From Fen-1359 sp963710355 (GTDB lineage: Bacteria; Planctomycetota; Phycisphaerae; Sedimentisphaerales; Anaerobacaceae), in assembly GCA_963710355.1 (NCBI GenBank), contig CAVPZU010000003.1, forward strand, positions 620,001 to 684,000: a stretch of 64,000 nucleotides of DNA. The letters are read 5' to 3'. Positions within the stretch are counted from its first letter, which is position 1. Each line of letters opens with the position of its first letter. The notes under the pieces were generated by a model, which did not search any database, was not told where the DNA came from, and was given only the letters and a program-made list of their open reading frames with translations. Positions 54,167 to 62,194 of the stretch are shown here, in pieces. The position numbers and the translations under genes were made by a program.

Positions 54167-55061
54167 TGACTTTACTTACAAGCTTGATAAAAATTTCATG
54201 AAGCGATGGAACCTGTATTTCAAACGCACGCACCTTTGAACGATTGACCAATTCCACAAGAAGCTGCTGCGGGTCCGCATTATCCTTCAGGATAATCTGC
54301 AGCCGCCTCTGATTTCTTTCAATCGCCGCAACTATCGGCAGATTCCCAACGAAGCTGTCGTCGCCTTCAAGCTCTACCAGAACTGAACCAGTGCTGAACT
54401 GCCGTTTGATTCCATCGAGAGGCTCATCGATTATCACTTTGCCCTTGTTGATAAGAATAATTGAGTCGCACAGCTTTTCCGCCTCCGAAAGAACGTGCGT
54501 CGACAAAATTATAGTCCTGCCCTGCCCCTTTATCTCAAGGAGAATGTTTTTCAGCACCTCCTGATTGACGGGGTCAAGACCTGAAAACGGCTCATCGAGA
54601 ATCAAAAGCTCCGGCTCGTTTATCGCCGCTACCGCAAACTGAAGTTTCTGCTGCATTCCCTTTGAAAGCTCCTCCACCTTTTTATTTGCACAGTCAGCCA
54701 GTCCCACTCTCTCAAGCCACGCGGGAACGCTATGCGAAAGCTGCTGTGTTGAAAGGCCCTTCAGAGACCCGAAATACGCCAAAACCTTTGCCGCTGTCAT
54801 TTTGCGGTAAAGCCCCCGCTCCTCAGGCATATAACTTACACGATTTTGATTTTCAGCCGATGTCCCGTCTCCGAATATCGAAATCCTGCCGCTGTCGGGC
54901 CTGATGATGTTCATAATCATCCGGATTGTCGTCGTCTTGCCCGCCCCGTTAGGCCCCAAAAAACCGTATATAATGCCCCCCTCAACTGCAACCGACAGGT
55001 CATCAACTGCCGTGAAAGTGCCGAAATTCTTGCTTATCTTGTCAATAACGAGCGCGTTCAT
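54150..55061 (-). CDS. ABC transporter ATP-binding protein (NatA-like)
   Basis: The 303-residue protein has Walker A GPNGAGKTTTI, the signature ELSKGMQQKL, Walker B LLILDEPFSGLDP, and the switch STHVLSEA. The C-terminal 80 residues carry the ABC-2-type accessory domain. It forms an exporter with the permease downstream, overlapping by 17 bases. Thioredoxin is upstream on the same strand. Confidence 0.9.
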   Translation of the reverse strand: MNALVIDKISKNFGTFTAVDDLSVAVEGGIIYGFLGPNGAGKTTTIRMIMNIIRPDSGRISIFGDGTSAENQNRVSYMPEERGLYRKMTAAKVLAYFGSLKGLSTQQLSHSVPAWLERVGLADCANKKVEELSKGMQQKLQFAVAAINEPELLILDEPFSGLDPVNQEVLKNILLEIKGQGRTIILSTHVLSEAEKLCDSIILINKGKVIIDEPLDGIKRQFSTGSVLVELEGDDSFVGNLPIVAAIERNQRRLQIILKDNADPQQLLVELVNRSKVRAFEIQVPSLHEIFIKLVSKVNGQNS

Positions 55062-55102
55062 TTATTCTTTTTTATGCCGTATCAGGTCAGTGATAAAAAA
55101 AT

Positions 55103-55435
55103 TTATGACGAAAGCAGCTCGTCAATTGCGGTCGAGATTTTATTCTTGTCGGTCAGGCCTGTCCACTTTTTCTGTATTTCGCCTGCCTTGAATAACACTA
55201 TCGTTGGAATTGATGTCACCCCGAACTCTATCGCGCTGTCGCGGGCGTCATCAGTATTGATTTTGCATATCTTCGCCTTGCCAGCGTAATCGTCGGCAAT
55301 CTCCTCCAGAACCGACACCATCATTTTGCAAGGCCCGCACCACGGCGCCCAGAAATCCACAAGAACAGGCTCATCGGAATTGTGAACTATATGGTCAAAA
55401 TCAGCATCAGTCAGCTCTATTATATTACCAGCCAT
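55103..55435 (-). CDS. trxA: Thioredoxin
   Basis: Thioredoxin reduces protein disulfides in the cytoplasm. The 110-residue product has VLVDFWAPWCGPCKM with the CGPC site, AKICKINTDD, and GVTSIPTIVLFKAGE with the cis-Pro. I chose the ATG at 55435 with AAAGGA upstream, not the extended frame to 55486. Confidence 0.93.
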   Translation of the reverse strand: MAGNIIELTDADFDHIVHNSDEPVLVDFWAPWCGPCKMMVSVLEEIADDYAGKAKICKINTDDARDSAIEFGVTSIPTIVLFKAGEIQKKWTGLTDKNKISTAIDELLSS

Positions 55436-55502
55436 AAAATTCAGTCCTTTCTTCAAACTAACGAGGCAATATTCTAAATAAAACAAAAGACCAAGTCAAA
55501 CG

Positions 55503-56483
55503 TCAATTTGCTGTTTGCTCGGTTTTGTCGGAAGAAAGAGGCACATTGTCATAGACGGTCTGTTTAGGTTTGTTCGCCACAGGCAGAGCAGGCAACCCGA
55601 CAATGGGAATCGGCACCGGCTCTTGTTTAAATGGTCCGCCATCGGCGGACTCCACAATATCCGCCGCACCCTGCCGCTTAGTTTGAGTCTCCGCAGGCTC
55701 GTGATTTTGGTCCGAGCTCGCAATCATCCTGCCAACAGCCTGCTCGGGCGGCTCATCCGTCAAGGCGACAACTCTGTATGCGCTCGCTTCTTTCACAGAC
55801 TCAATGGAAATCAGGTCGCCACGAACCAGTTCGAGCAACGCCAGAAACAGCCCTACCATAACGACACGGTTCGGTTTGCCTTCAAAAATCTGCGCAAAGG
55901 AAAGCGTCCCTTCGGTCTGCAGACGGGCGAGGATTTCTATCTGGTAAAGGTCTATCGGCGTCTCATCGGTAATATGGTTAATGTCGAAACCGGCGCCGGT
56001 GGCCTTACATACCGCATCGAAAGCCTCCAGCAGGTCCCAGATACTTACCTGCTCAATATCAACCTCCGGCTCCGCATCCGGCTGCAATTTCTCGATTATC
56101 GTTGCAGGACGACCAAATCGGCTTTGGGCCTCGTCAGCCGCCGCATCAAGAAGATTCGCAGCATCCTTGAATTTTTTATATTCGAGCAACTGGCGAATAA
56201 GCTCCGAACGCGGGTCAATCACTGCTTCGCTATTCCCGCCCTCAGTCTCGCTCTTAGGCAACAGCATCGCCGACTTTATATGCATCAGCGTCGCTGCCAT
56301 AACAAGGAAACTGCCCGCAAGGTCCACATCGAGACTCTCAATCAGCTCAACATAATGCAGATACTGGTCGGTAATCCGCGCAATCGGAATGTCATAAATA
56401 TCAACCTCCTCCTTGCGCACTAAATACAACAAAAGGTCTAAAGGCCCTGCAAATATATCAAGATTCACGCGATAATCAGTCAT
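55503..56483 (-). CDS. scpA: Segregation and condensation protein A
   Basis: ScpA is the kleisin that links SMC and ScpB in chromosome condensation. The start MTDYRVNLDIFAGPLDLLLYLV and DIYDIPIARITDQYLHYVE match the family exactly. The C-terminal winged domain (EGTLSFAQIFEGKPNRVVMV, GLFLALLELVRGDLISIE) is also clear. After it comes a Pro-rich tail of about 75 residues that the family usually lacks. A REP-like palindrome (55635-55649) falls in this tail (ADGGP). The ATG at 56483 overlaps the DUF2007 gene by eight bases, with AGGAG just upstream. Confidence 0.92.
   Translation of the reverse strand: MTDYRVNLDIFAGPLDLLLYLVRKEEVDIYDIPIARITDQYLHYVELIESLDVDLAGSFLVMAATLMHIKSAMLLPKSETEGGNSEAVIDPRSELIRQLLEYKKFKDAANLLDAAADEAQSRFGRPATIIEKLQPDAEPEVDIEQVSIWDLLEAFDAVCKATGAGFDINHITDETPIDLYQIEILARLQTEGTLSFAQIFEGKPNRVVMVGLFLALLELVRGDLISIESVKEASAYRVVALTDEPPEQAVGRMIASSDQNHEPAETQTKRQGAADIVESADGGPFKQEPVPIPIVGLPALPVANKPKQTVYDNVPLSSDKTEQTAN
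55635..55649. repeat. REP-like palindrome inside a coding region
   Basis: TCCGCC-ATC-GGCGGA is in frame in the Pro-rich C-terminal tail of scpA. Confidence 0.65.
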
Positions 56484-56718
56484 ATTGCTCCTGCTGCTCC
56501 CCCTGCGGCTTCGCATTAAGGATTTCAATGGCCTTTTGGGCATCCCCTTCAAAAACCTGCAGCTCAATAAAGCCTACAGCCAGCAGACCTACAAAAACAT
56601 TCACTGCGTTCTGGCCAACAACTGCACTTCTGATACCCTCGTCTTCAAGCATCTGTTTGGCAAGGTCGGCCTCTTCGTAACTTTCAAACCGTGCAATAGT
56701 TATTATTTTATCAGACAT
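56476..56718 (-). CDS. DUF2007 family small protein
   Basis: The 80-residue protein matches DUF2007, a small single-domain family with a ferredoxin-like fold of unknown biochemical role: IARFESYEEADLAKQMLEDE followed by VGQNAVN and ELQVFEGDAQKAIEIL. It overlaps trpS upstream by eight bases and scpA downstream by eight bases, so the three are one translationally coupled unit. Confidence 0.75.
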   Translation of the reverse strand: MSDKIITIARFESYEEADLAKQMLEDEGIRSAVVGQNAVNVFVGLLAVGFIELQVFEGDAQKAIEILNAKPQGEQQEQYD

Positions 56719-57685
56719 TTTTGGGCCCTAAACCAACGGCGTCTCTTGCTTTGACTAATGTTTCAGCTGCAACTGCCTTGGCGCGTCCGGCTCCTTTTGC
56801 AAGCACTCCCTTTACATAGCCGATATTTTCGCCAAGCTCTATCCTTTTTTGTCTGTATGGCGCAAAATACTCAATCAGCAATTCTGCAAGCCTCTTTTTG
56901 GCCTCGCTGTACCCGGTTCCCCCCATCCGGTATCTTTGATTCCACTCTTTGAGCTCATCGGGGCTTGCAACAAGTTTGAGCAGTGCAAAAACATTACATT
57001 TTTCCGGGTCTTTCGGTTGTTCGACCGGCGTGCTGTCTGTCACTATCCGCATCACCTTTTTCTTCAGGCTCTTTTCGCTCTCGAATATCTCTATCGTATT
57101 GCCGTAGCTCTTGCTCATCTTCCTGCCGTCGATGCCCGGCACAACCGCCACCGATTCGAGAATATGCTCTTTCGGCAGCGTAAGGATTTGTCCGTAAGCG
57201 TTGTTGAAACGAATCGCTATATCACGCGCAACCTCGATGTGCTGCTTCTGGTCCGCTCCGACAGGCACAAGGTCGCTTTTGTAAATCAAAATGTCCGCTG
57301 CCTGCAGAACAGGATATGCAAACAGCCCATGATTGGCGCTGATGCCCTGCTCGACCTTTTCCTTATAACTTGTGCATCGCTGCAGAAGCCCCATCGGCGT
57401 TATGCACGAAAGCAGCCACGTAAATTCCGTCACTTCAGGCACATCCGACTGCCGCCAAAACACCGTCTTTTCAGGGTCAAGCCCAAGCGCCAGATAATCC
57501 ATCGCCACTTCCAGCGTATATTGTGCAAGCTCCTTCGGCTCAGGATTGCTTGTCAGGGCATGGTAGTCGGCAATAAAGTAAAAGCCCTCGTGCTCTTTTT
57601 GAAGCTCGAGATGCTGACGCATCGCACCGAAGTAATTGCCGATGTGCAGCCTCCCCGACGGCTGAATGCCAGAAAGTACTCTCAA
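56711..57685 (-). CDS. trpS: Tryptophan--tRNA ligase
   Basis: TrpS charges tRNA-Trp. The 324-residue protein is a normal bacterial class I enzyme: SGIQPSGRLHIGNYFGAM with the HIGN motif, DYHALTSNP, VPVGADQKQHIEVARD, and GIDGRKMSKSYGNTI with KMSKS. The start is TTG with GGGAG seven bases upstream. It is the first gene of the trpS-DUF2007-scpA unit. Confidence 0.95.
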   Translation of the reverse strand: MRVLSGIQPSGRLHIGNYFGAMRQHLELQKEHEGFYFIADYHALTSNPEPKELAQYTLEVAMDYLALGLDPEKTVFWRQSDVPEVTEFTWLLSCITPMGLLQRCTSYKEKVEQGISANHGLFAYPVLQAADILIYKSDLVPVGADQKQHIEVARDIAIRFNNAYGQILTLPKEHILESVAVVPGIDGRKMSKSYGNTIEIFESEKSLKKKVMRIVTDSTPVEQPKDPEKCNVFALLKLVASPDELKEWNQRYRMGGTGYSEAKKRLAELLIEYFAPYRQKRIELGENIGYVKGVLAKGAGRAKAVAAETLVKARDAVGLGPKNV

Positions 57686-57771
57686 CGCAATCTCCCGATA
57701 AGAAAAACCGTAATCAAAAGACTAATAATTTCTAACAGAATGATTTAAAACCGCTGATTTCACAGATTACA

Positions 57772-57786
57772 TCCGCCGCAGGCGGA
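57772..57786. repeat. REP-like palindrome, intergenic
   Basis: TCCGCC-GCA-GGCGGA lies immediately before the second copy of the 49-bp repeat. The same pairing occurs at 10949-11049. It is the first of a run of repeats filling the gap between trpS and the restriction-modification genes. Confidence 0.7.
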
Positions 57787-57787
57787 T

Positions 57788-57836
57788 TTCATTCTATGTT
57801 TTTTTTAATCCGTGTAAATCAGTGTAATCCGTGGTT
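57788..57836. repeat. 49-bp dispersed repeat, copy 2
   Basis: This matches 11001-11049 in the same orientation with about five mismatches. Right after it, at 57841-57857, is a short stretch (TTTGTTAGAGTCTCTA) resembling one end of the 79-bp palindromic element. The rest of 57686-58077 holds no supported gene. Confidence 0.75.
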
Positions 57837-58077
57837 TCATTTTGTTAGAGTCTCTATGCCCACGAAAATAGCGAAAATACAGGTCAAAGTCAAGCCTTTT
57901 ACGGCAATATAGTTCCCCCACGCCATCAAATTACTCTTACCTCGTAATACTCCTTCAAGAGTCAAGCCATTTAATATAAAATTCTTACTTGGAGCCGGTA
58001 TGTTGCATAAATAGCTGCCAGGTAATATACTGATGCTATAGAAAGTTTGAACATGTTTACGAGTTGGAAGATTGCGT

Positions 58078-59149
58078 ATGAATGTTTCAAATGAGCACCA
58101 ATCAGTTATGGTAGTGTCCTATGCAAAAAGGCGCTACAAGGTTTGTGACGCACACAAGGTGAAAAACGGCTCATTCTACACCGTTGGCCGGTCGTGGCTG
58201 GCCACTCAGGCGAAAGATTTCATCCTGTCCCTGCCGTGTTCGACAGCCCTCGACCCGTTCGCAGGCAACGGGGATTTGCTGAACGCCGTGCAGGAGCTTG
58301 GGATTAAGCACGTCAAAGGATATGACATCACAGGTTCAAAGTGGGAGGTAAACGACAGCCTAGAGAATATCCCACCGCATAACGATTGTTTTATTATCAC
58401 CAACCCGCCGTTTCTCGCCAAACACAGTGCAAAACGCAAGGGAGTTTTTTCAAAAGTGGGCCATTATTATCGCACCTCAGGCCGCGATGACCTGTACCAA
58501 ATTGCCCTCGACAAATGTCTGGCCGCGTGCAAATGGGTGGTTGCGATTGTTCCCGAAACGTTCATCAACAGTGATTACCCAAAAGAACGGGCTCGCTCAA
58601 TTACCATTTTGGAGGATAATCCATTCAACGATACCGATTGCCCGGTATGTGTTGTTTGTTTCGACAATGAACGTATAAACAGGAAGGAAATCCTCATATA
58701 TAGAAATGAAGAACTGTTGGGTAATATAGGCGATTATGAAAGGCTGCGTCTCATACCGAGCTTCGATGTTAATATAAAGTTTAACGACCCCGATGGCCCT
58801 ATTGCTCTGCGCCGTCGACCTGATAAGACCAAAGGACTGCATTCAATTCCTTCCCAGAGACGAAATCAAATATTCGGCTAAGAATGTCAAAGAGAGTTCC
58901 CGCCTTGTGACATTCATAACTATACCCAGCCTTGATGACAAACTGATACCGGATGTAATCGCAAACGCGAATAAAATTTTAGATGATTTTCGCCGCCGCA
59001 CAAAGGATGTTACTCTATCACCATTCAAAGGCAACAGAAAAGATGGTATCAGGAGAAGGCGACTTGATTACTACACCGCCAGAGCCATTCTCGAATTGGC
59101 TGTCGCCTCGTCCTCCCGCCGAAAGCATGGACAATTGCGACTGTTTTGA
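58078..59149 (+). CDS. N6-adenine DNA methyltransferase of a type II RM system, split by a frameshift
   Basis: The protein has the AdoMet-binding motif LDPFAGNGDLL, the catalytic NPPF at about residue 101 and an upstream GSFYTVGRSW segment, as in N6-adenine methyltransferases. The first frame ends at 58881, but the homologous continuation VDLIRPKDCIQFLPRDEIKY is in the next frame, open to 59149. One missing base near 58810 (CTGCG-x-CCGTCGAC) would give ALRAVDLIRP, which looks right for the family. Joined length is about 357 aa. I chose the ATG at 58078 (GGAAG upstream). Its stop is eight bases before the ATG of the endonuclease gene. It protects host DNA from the partner enzyme. The recognition site is unknown. 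Confidence 0.75.
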
Positions 59150-59157
59150 GGACCAAT

Positions 59158-60114
59158 ATGCTTCCAGACAACGAAATCGTACTTAAACGCTGCATTGAGA
59201 ATCCTGAGCAATGCGACGACAGTCACATGGAAGGTCGTTTGGTCATAACACCTAAAAGAGGTCAATCAAACGAGTTGATGCACGCAAATTCTGAAATCCT
59301 CGACCTTATAACCACCTTCAAGGTTGCCAGTGATGAGAGCGATAACAAACTGTGCGCCAAAATAGTCGACAGAATGATTACTCTTCTGCAAACGCACGGA
59401 ATGAACTATTCAGAATTTGCAACATTTTGGCAGGTCAACGACATATCTTATAGTGTATACGAAGATTTCGGCGCCGAAACCAAAAGGTCTTTTCTGAATG
59501 CCGTCATTCCGTCCTATATAGCGTACAGGCATCAAATATACAAAGAACACGGGTACACCGCAACCACATTGCAGGTCAGGGCTGACTCCCATTCCCACAA
59601 GACTTTCGGAAGCCGTGGCATTCACAAGATTGCGTCAATTCTTAAAAGATTTAATGTGCCGCCACTTATAGACCAGTCGAAATTGAGAAGTTGCCCGTCT
59701 TTTTACATACTGGCAGACCGCGGGGGTAAAAATTTATTTGACCGAACCATCACTGAGATGAAAATCAGCTTTACGTTGCGCAAACAGTATGCAGGTAAAC
59801 GTCCGGACTTCTTAATCAAGCACGGACCGAAGATGCTCATTGTTGAACACAAGCATAAAAAGGAGGGCGGCGGCGGTCAGAATAGCTATATTGTGGAAAT
59901 CTCAGAGTTTATCAGACAAAAGGAATCCTCACCCGATGTGCATTATGTCTCATTTCTGGACGGCATCTTCTTCAATATTCTCTTTATAAACCCTTCGGGC
60001 GGCAAACCACGGGAACAGAACCGCCAAATCTGGCAGGCACTGAAGGAAAACAAAAATAATTATTTTGTGAATACCTACGGCTTCAATCTGCTAATTCAAC
60101 ATCTGGTAAAATAA
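59158..60114 (+). CDS. Putative type II restriction endonuclease (PD-(D/E)xK-like)
   Basis: The 318-residue protein has no family I can name, but a PD-(D/E)xK nuclease core is visible: KRPDFLIKHGPKMLIVEHKH, with Pro-Asp and then Glu-His-Lys 13 residues later, followed by a Gly-rich turn and a strand (NSYIVEISEFI). A helical N-terminal half (residues 1-150) may bind DNA. It directly follows the adenine methyltransferase, the usual order for a type II system. I prefer the ATG at 59158, with GAGG upstream, to a TTG at 59146. The recognition sequence cannot be told. Flanking repeats (57772-57836) and a lack of neighbours with related function suggest a mobile locus. Confidence 0.7.
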   Translation: MLPDNEIVLKRCIENPEQCDDSHMEGRLVITPKRGQSNELMHANSEILDLITTFKVASDESDNKLCAKIVDRMITLLQTHGMNYSEFATFWQVNDISYSVYEDFGAETKRSFLNAVIPSYIAYRHQIYKEHGYTATTLQVRADSHSHKTFGSRGIHKIASILKRFNVPPLIDQSKLRSCPSFYILADRGGKNLFDRTITEMKISFTLRKQYAGKRPDFLIKHGPKMLIVEHKHKKEGGGGQNSYIVEISEFIRQKESSPDVHYVSFLDGIFFNILFINPSGGKPREQNRQIWQALKENKNNYFVNTYGFNLLIQHLVK

Positions 60115-60129
60115 AGCCCAAAATACCAA

Positions 60130-60228
60130 TTAGGCAATCCTTCTCATCAAGTAAACTATTTGCTGTTGTTCTTTCAGTTCGTCAAGAACCGTATGTCTGT
60201 ATAGCTGAATCCATATCATACCAAACAT
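60130..60228 (-). CDS. Possible 32-residue small protein
   Basis: A short frame with AAAGG seven bases before its ATG encodes MFGMIWIQLYRHTVLDELKE and 12 more residues, ending IVYLMRRIA. It is amphipathic with a helix-like heptad look. It could be a small regulator or toxin linked to the RM locus, or a remnant of a larger gene. There is no other support. It is convergent with the endonuclease gene. Confidence 0.3.
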   Translation of the reverse strand: MFGMIWIQLYRHTVLDELKEQQQIVYLMRRIA

Positions 60229-60805
60229 TTCTATAACCTTTACTGCTGATAGTATAAAAATTGCTTATTATGCCTTCCCTGTCTTACCTGTCTTAACAAT
60301 AAGTCTGATAAAATTCTTATCAAAATATAAAAATGAATAAAAGGCTTTTTTTGTGAACACTTTCACATACAGACGGCCTTTTCAATGCTAAAATCGGCGG
60401 CGTCGGCCAAAAAAAGACAAGCATCCGAAAATTCAATTTTTTAACTAAAAATTCAACTAAATTAAAAAAAATGATTGTTAAATCCTATCCTGACGATTAT
60501 TATACTGAGTTTCGTGGAAGAAAAAAATTGTAAGGCTACCAAAGCAGTACCTTCGGATAAGAGGTGCGTAACTATGACTGTTAAAGGACTAGCGAACCGT
60601 GCTGGGTAGACTAATAAATGGTCTGCTCGGCCGTACGTCCCAATATCTCGGGATGGTGGCCTGGAAACAGGTGTTTCCGCTACTATGGAAAAAGGCAATC
60701 CGCCTCGCCTCGGTCCGCCGAAGGCGGACTACGCAGGTATCTATTCTTTCTGCCTGCGACAGGAGGCGCCGGATGTAGAGAGATTATAACTTCGTGCCTT
60801 GCCCT

Positions 60806-60840
60806 TAAAGTGGAAACCAGCCTGGTTTCCACTTTTTATT
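60806..60840 (+). terminator. Terminator-like hairpin 36 bases before nusA
   Basis: AAAGTGGAAACCA/TGGTTTCCACTTT with a three-base loop (60820-60822) is followed by TTATTTAT. It could end the structured RNA upstream or attenuate entry into nusA. Confidence 0.75.
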
Positions 60841-60842
60841 TA

Positions 60843-60857
60843 TCCGCATTCGGCGGA
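60843..60857. repeat. Imperfect REP-like palindrome at the nusA ribosome-binding region
   Basis: TCCGCA-TTC-GGCGGA has one mismatch in the stem and is followed at once by AAGGA, the probable ribosome-binding site of nusA. A hairpin here could affect translation. Confidence 0.5.
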
Positions 60858-60876
60858 TTAAGGATGATTGATTGTT

Positions 60877-62181
60877 ATGATTAACCCGGAACTGATTAGA
60901 ATTGTAGAAAACATCGCCCGCGACAGAAAGATTGACAAAGAGGCAATACTGCTCGACCTCGAAGAGGCTATGGTCTCGGCTGCAAAAAAACACTTCGGCG
61001 ACCAGACCAGCCAATTCGAGGTCCACATCGACCGCAACAACGGTGAGGTTACCACCTCCAGGAACGGCCTGCTCATAGATATCAAACAGCTCGGCAGAAT
61101 ATCCGCACAGGCCGCCAAACAGATTATGGTCCAAAAAATAAGAGCCGACGAACGCGACAGCATCTATACCGAATTCGCCCTCAGAAAAGGCGAAATCATA
61201 AGCGGAACAGTCGTAAGATACGAAAGCGGCACCCTGATTATCAGCCTCAATCACCGAACCGAAGCCATTATGCCCAAATCGGAGCAGATCGCAGGCCAAA
61301 CACATAAACCCGGCGAAAGAATCCAGTGCCTTATCCTCGAGGTCAAAGAGATAGCCAGTCAGGTCAAAATTGTTCTTTCACGCACCCATCCCGACTTCAT
61401 CCGCAGACTATTCGAACTCGAAGTGCCCGAAATAGTCGAAAACATCATCGAAATCAGAACGCTGGCCAGAGAGGCCGGCTACCGAACTAAGGTCGCCGTC
61501 GCTTCAATAGACGAAAAAGTTGACCCCATCGGCGCTTGCGTCGGCATCCGGGGCAGCAGAATCAAAAACATAGTCGACGAACTCGGCGGTGAAAAAATCG
61601 ACATCGTCCGATGGTCAGATTCTTCAAAAATATTCATTACAAATGCTCTTATGCCAGCCAAGGTAAGTGAAATCGCCCTGTGCTTCGAATTGGGTAGGGC
61701 TACCGTTGTCGCCGATGACGACCAGCTCAGCCTCGCTATCGGTAAACACGGCCAAAACGTCAGGCTCGCTGCAAGAATGACCGGCTGGGATATCGACATC
61801 CTCACGCCGGATGAATACAACCAGGCAATCGAAAAACTCACTAACTGCGTCAAAACAGTCGAGCAAGCAGACGACCTGCTCGTTGATAAACTGATAGCGT
61901 TAGGCATTATTTCCGTCCCAGACCTCGAGGATGTAGGGACAGAACCCTTAGTCAAAGAACTCAATATCAAACAGACTATAGCGGAAAAACTGACGCTGGC
62001 TGCCAGGAACGAGGCAATGAGAATCGCTGCAGAGCAAAAACCAAAACAGGCTGAAAACTTCCTCAAGCAACGGCTCGACCTTCCTGAGCTCACCGTCGAA
62101 GGACCGTCAGAAACAACTAAAGAAACAGGCCCGCTGCGACACGACACCGACATCGTGGCGAGTAACGGAGAAACTCAATAA
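60877..62181 (+). CDS. nusA: Transcription termination/antitermination factor NusA
   Basis: NusA binds RNA polymerase and RNA to control pausing, termination and antitermination. The protein starts MINPELIRIVENIARDRKID, the usual N-terminal domain, then an S1 domain (GEIISGTVVRYESGTLIISL), KH1 (VDPIGACVGIRGSRIKNIV) and KH2 (LAIGKHGQNVRLAARMTGW), then one helix-hairpin-helix-like acidic repeat near residue 330. The C-terminus ends in an acidic/Thr-rich tail. I prefer the ATG at 60877 to the TTG at 60868, which is too close to the AAGGA site; 12 bases of spacing to the ATG is rather long. infB follows after 13 bases. Confidence 0.93.
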   Translation: MINPELIRIVENIARDRKIDKEAILLDLEEAMVSAAKKHFGDQTSQFEVHIDRNNGEVTTSRNGLLIDIKQLGRISAQAAKQIMVQKIRADERDSIYTEFALRKGEIISGTVVRYESGTLIISLNHRTEAIMPKSEQIAGQTHKPGERIQCLILEVKEIASQVKIVLSRTHPDFIRRLFELEVPEIVENIIEIRTLAREAGYRTKVAVASIDEKVDPIGACVGIRGSRIKNIVDELGGEKIDIVRWSDSSKIFITNALMPAKVSEIALCFELGRATVVADDDQLSLAIGKHGQNVRLAARMTGWDIDILTPDEYNQAIEKLTNCVKTVEQADDLLVDKLIALGIISVPDLEDVGTEPLVKELNIKQTIAEKLTLAARNEAMRIAAEQKPKQAENFLKQRLDLPELTVEGPSETTKETGPLRHDTDIVASNGETQ

Positions 62182-62194
62182 CCGGAGACAATAA

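Larger units (their letters stand above)
60540..60866 (+). promoter_or_regulatory. Structured, non-coding leader upstream of nusA
   Basis: About 325 bases hold no supported gene but several strong hairpins: GTAGAC/GTCTGC (60605-60625), ATGGTGGC-x-GGAAAC/GTTTCC-GCTACTAT (60653-60686, 14 pairs), the REP-like TCCGCC-GAA-GGCGGA (60714-60728), CGCAGG/CCTGCG (60732-60758) and GGCGC/GTGCC (near 60768-60800). A terminator-like stem follows at 60806-60840. I could not match it to tmRNA, RNase P RNA, 6S RNA or a known riboswitch by eye. It may be a long attenuated leader of the nusA-infB operon or a separate small RNA. Upstream, 60115-60540 is AT-rich and holds a weak promoter-like TATACT (60501-60506). 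Confidence 0.55.

Noticed and set aside
55515..56423. A 302-codon plus-strand frame opposite scpA
   Set aside because: It is antisense to a clear ScpA with normal spacing to its neighbours, and is Arg/His-rich in the way of shadow frames in GC-richer DNA.
56849..57748. A 299-codon plus-strand frame opposite trpS
   Set aside because: trpS is certain (HIGN and KMSKS motifs); the antisense product is very basic and has no recognisable features.
58030..58060. CTGATG and GAAAG near each other, like a hammerhead ribozyme core
   Set aside because: The required CUGANGA box is not matched and no flanking stems form.
60550..60640. A resemblance to parts of the lysine riboswitch (AGAGGTGCG, GCTGGG)
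   Set aside because: The spacing is about half that of a lysine riboswitch, the central conserved helices are missing, and the downstream genes have no link to lysine.
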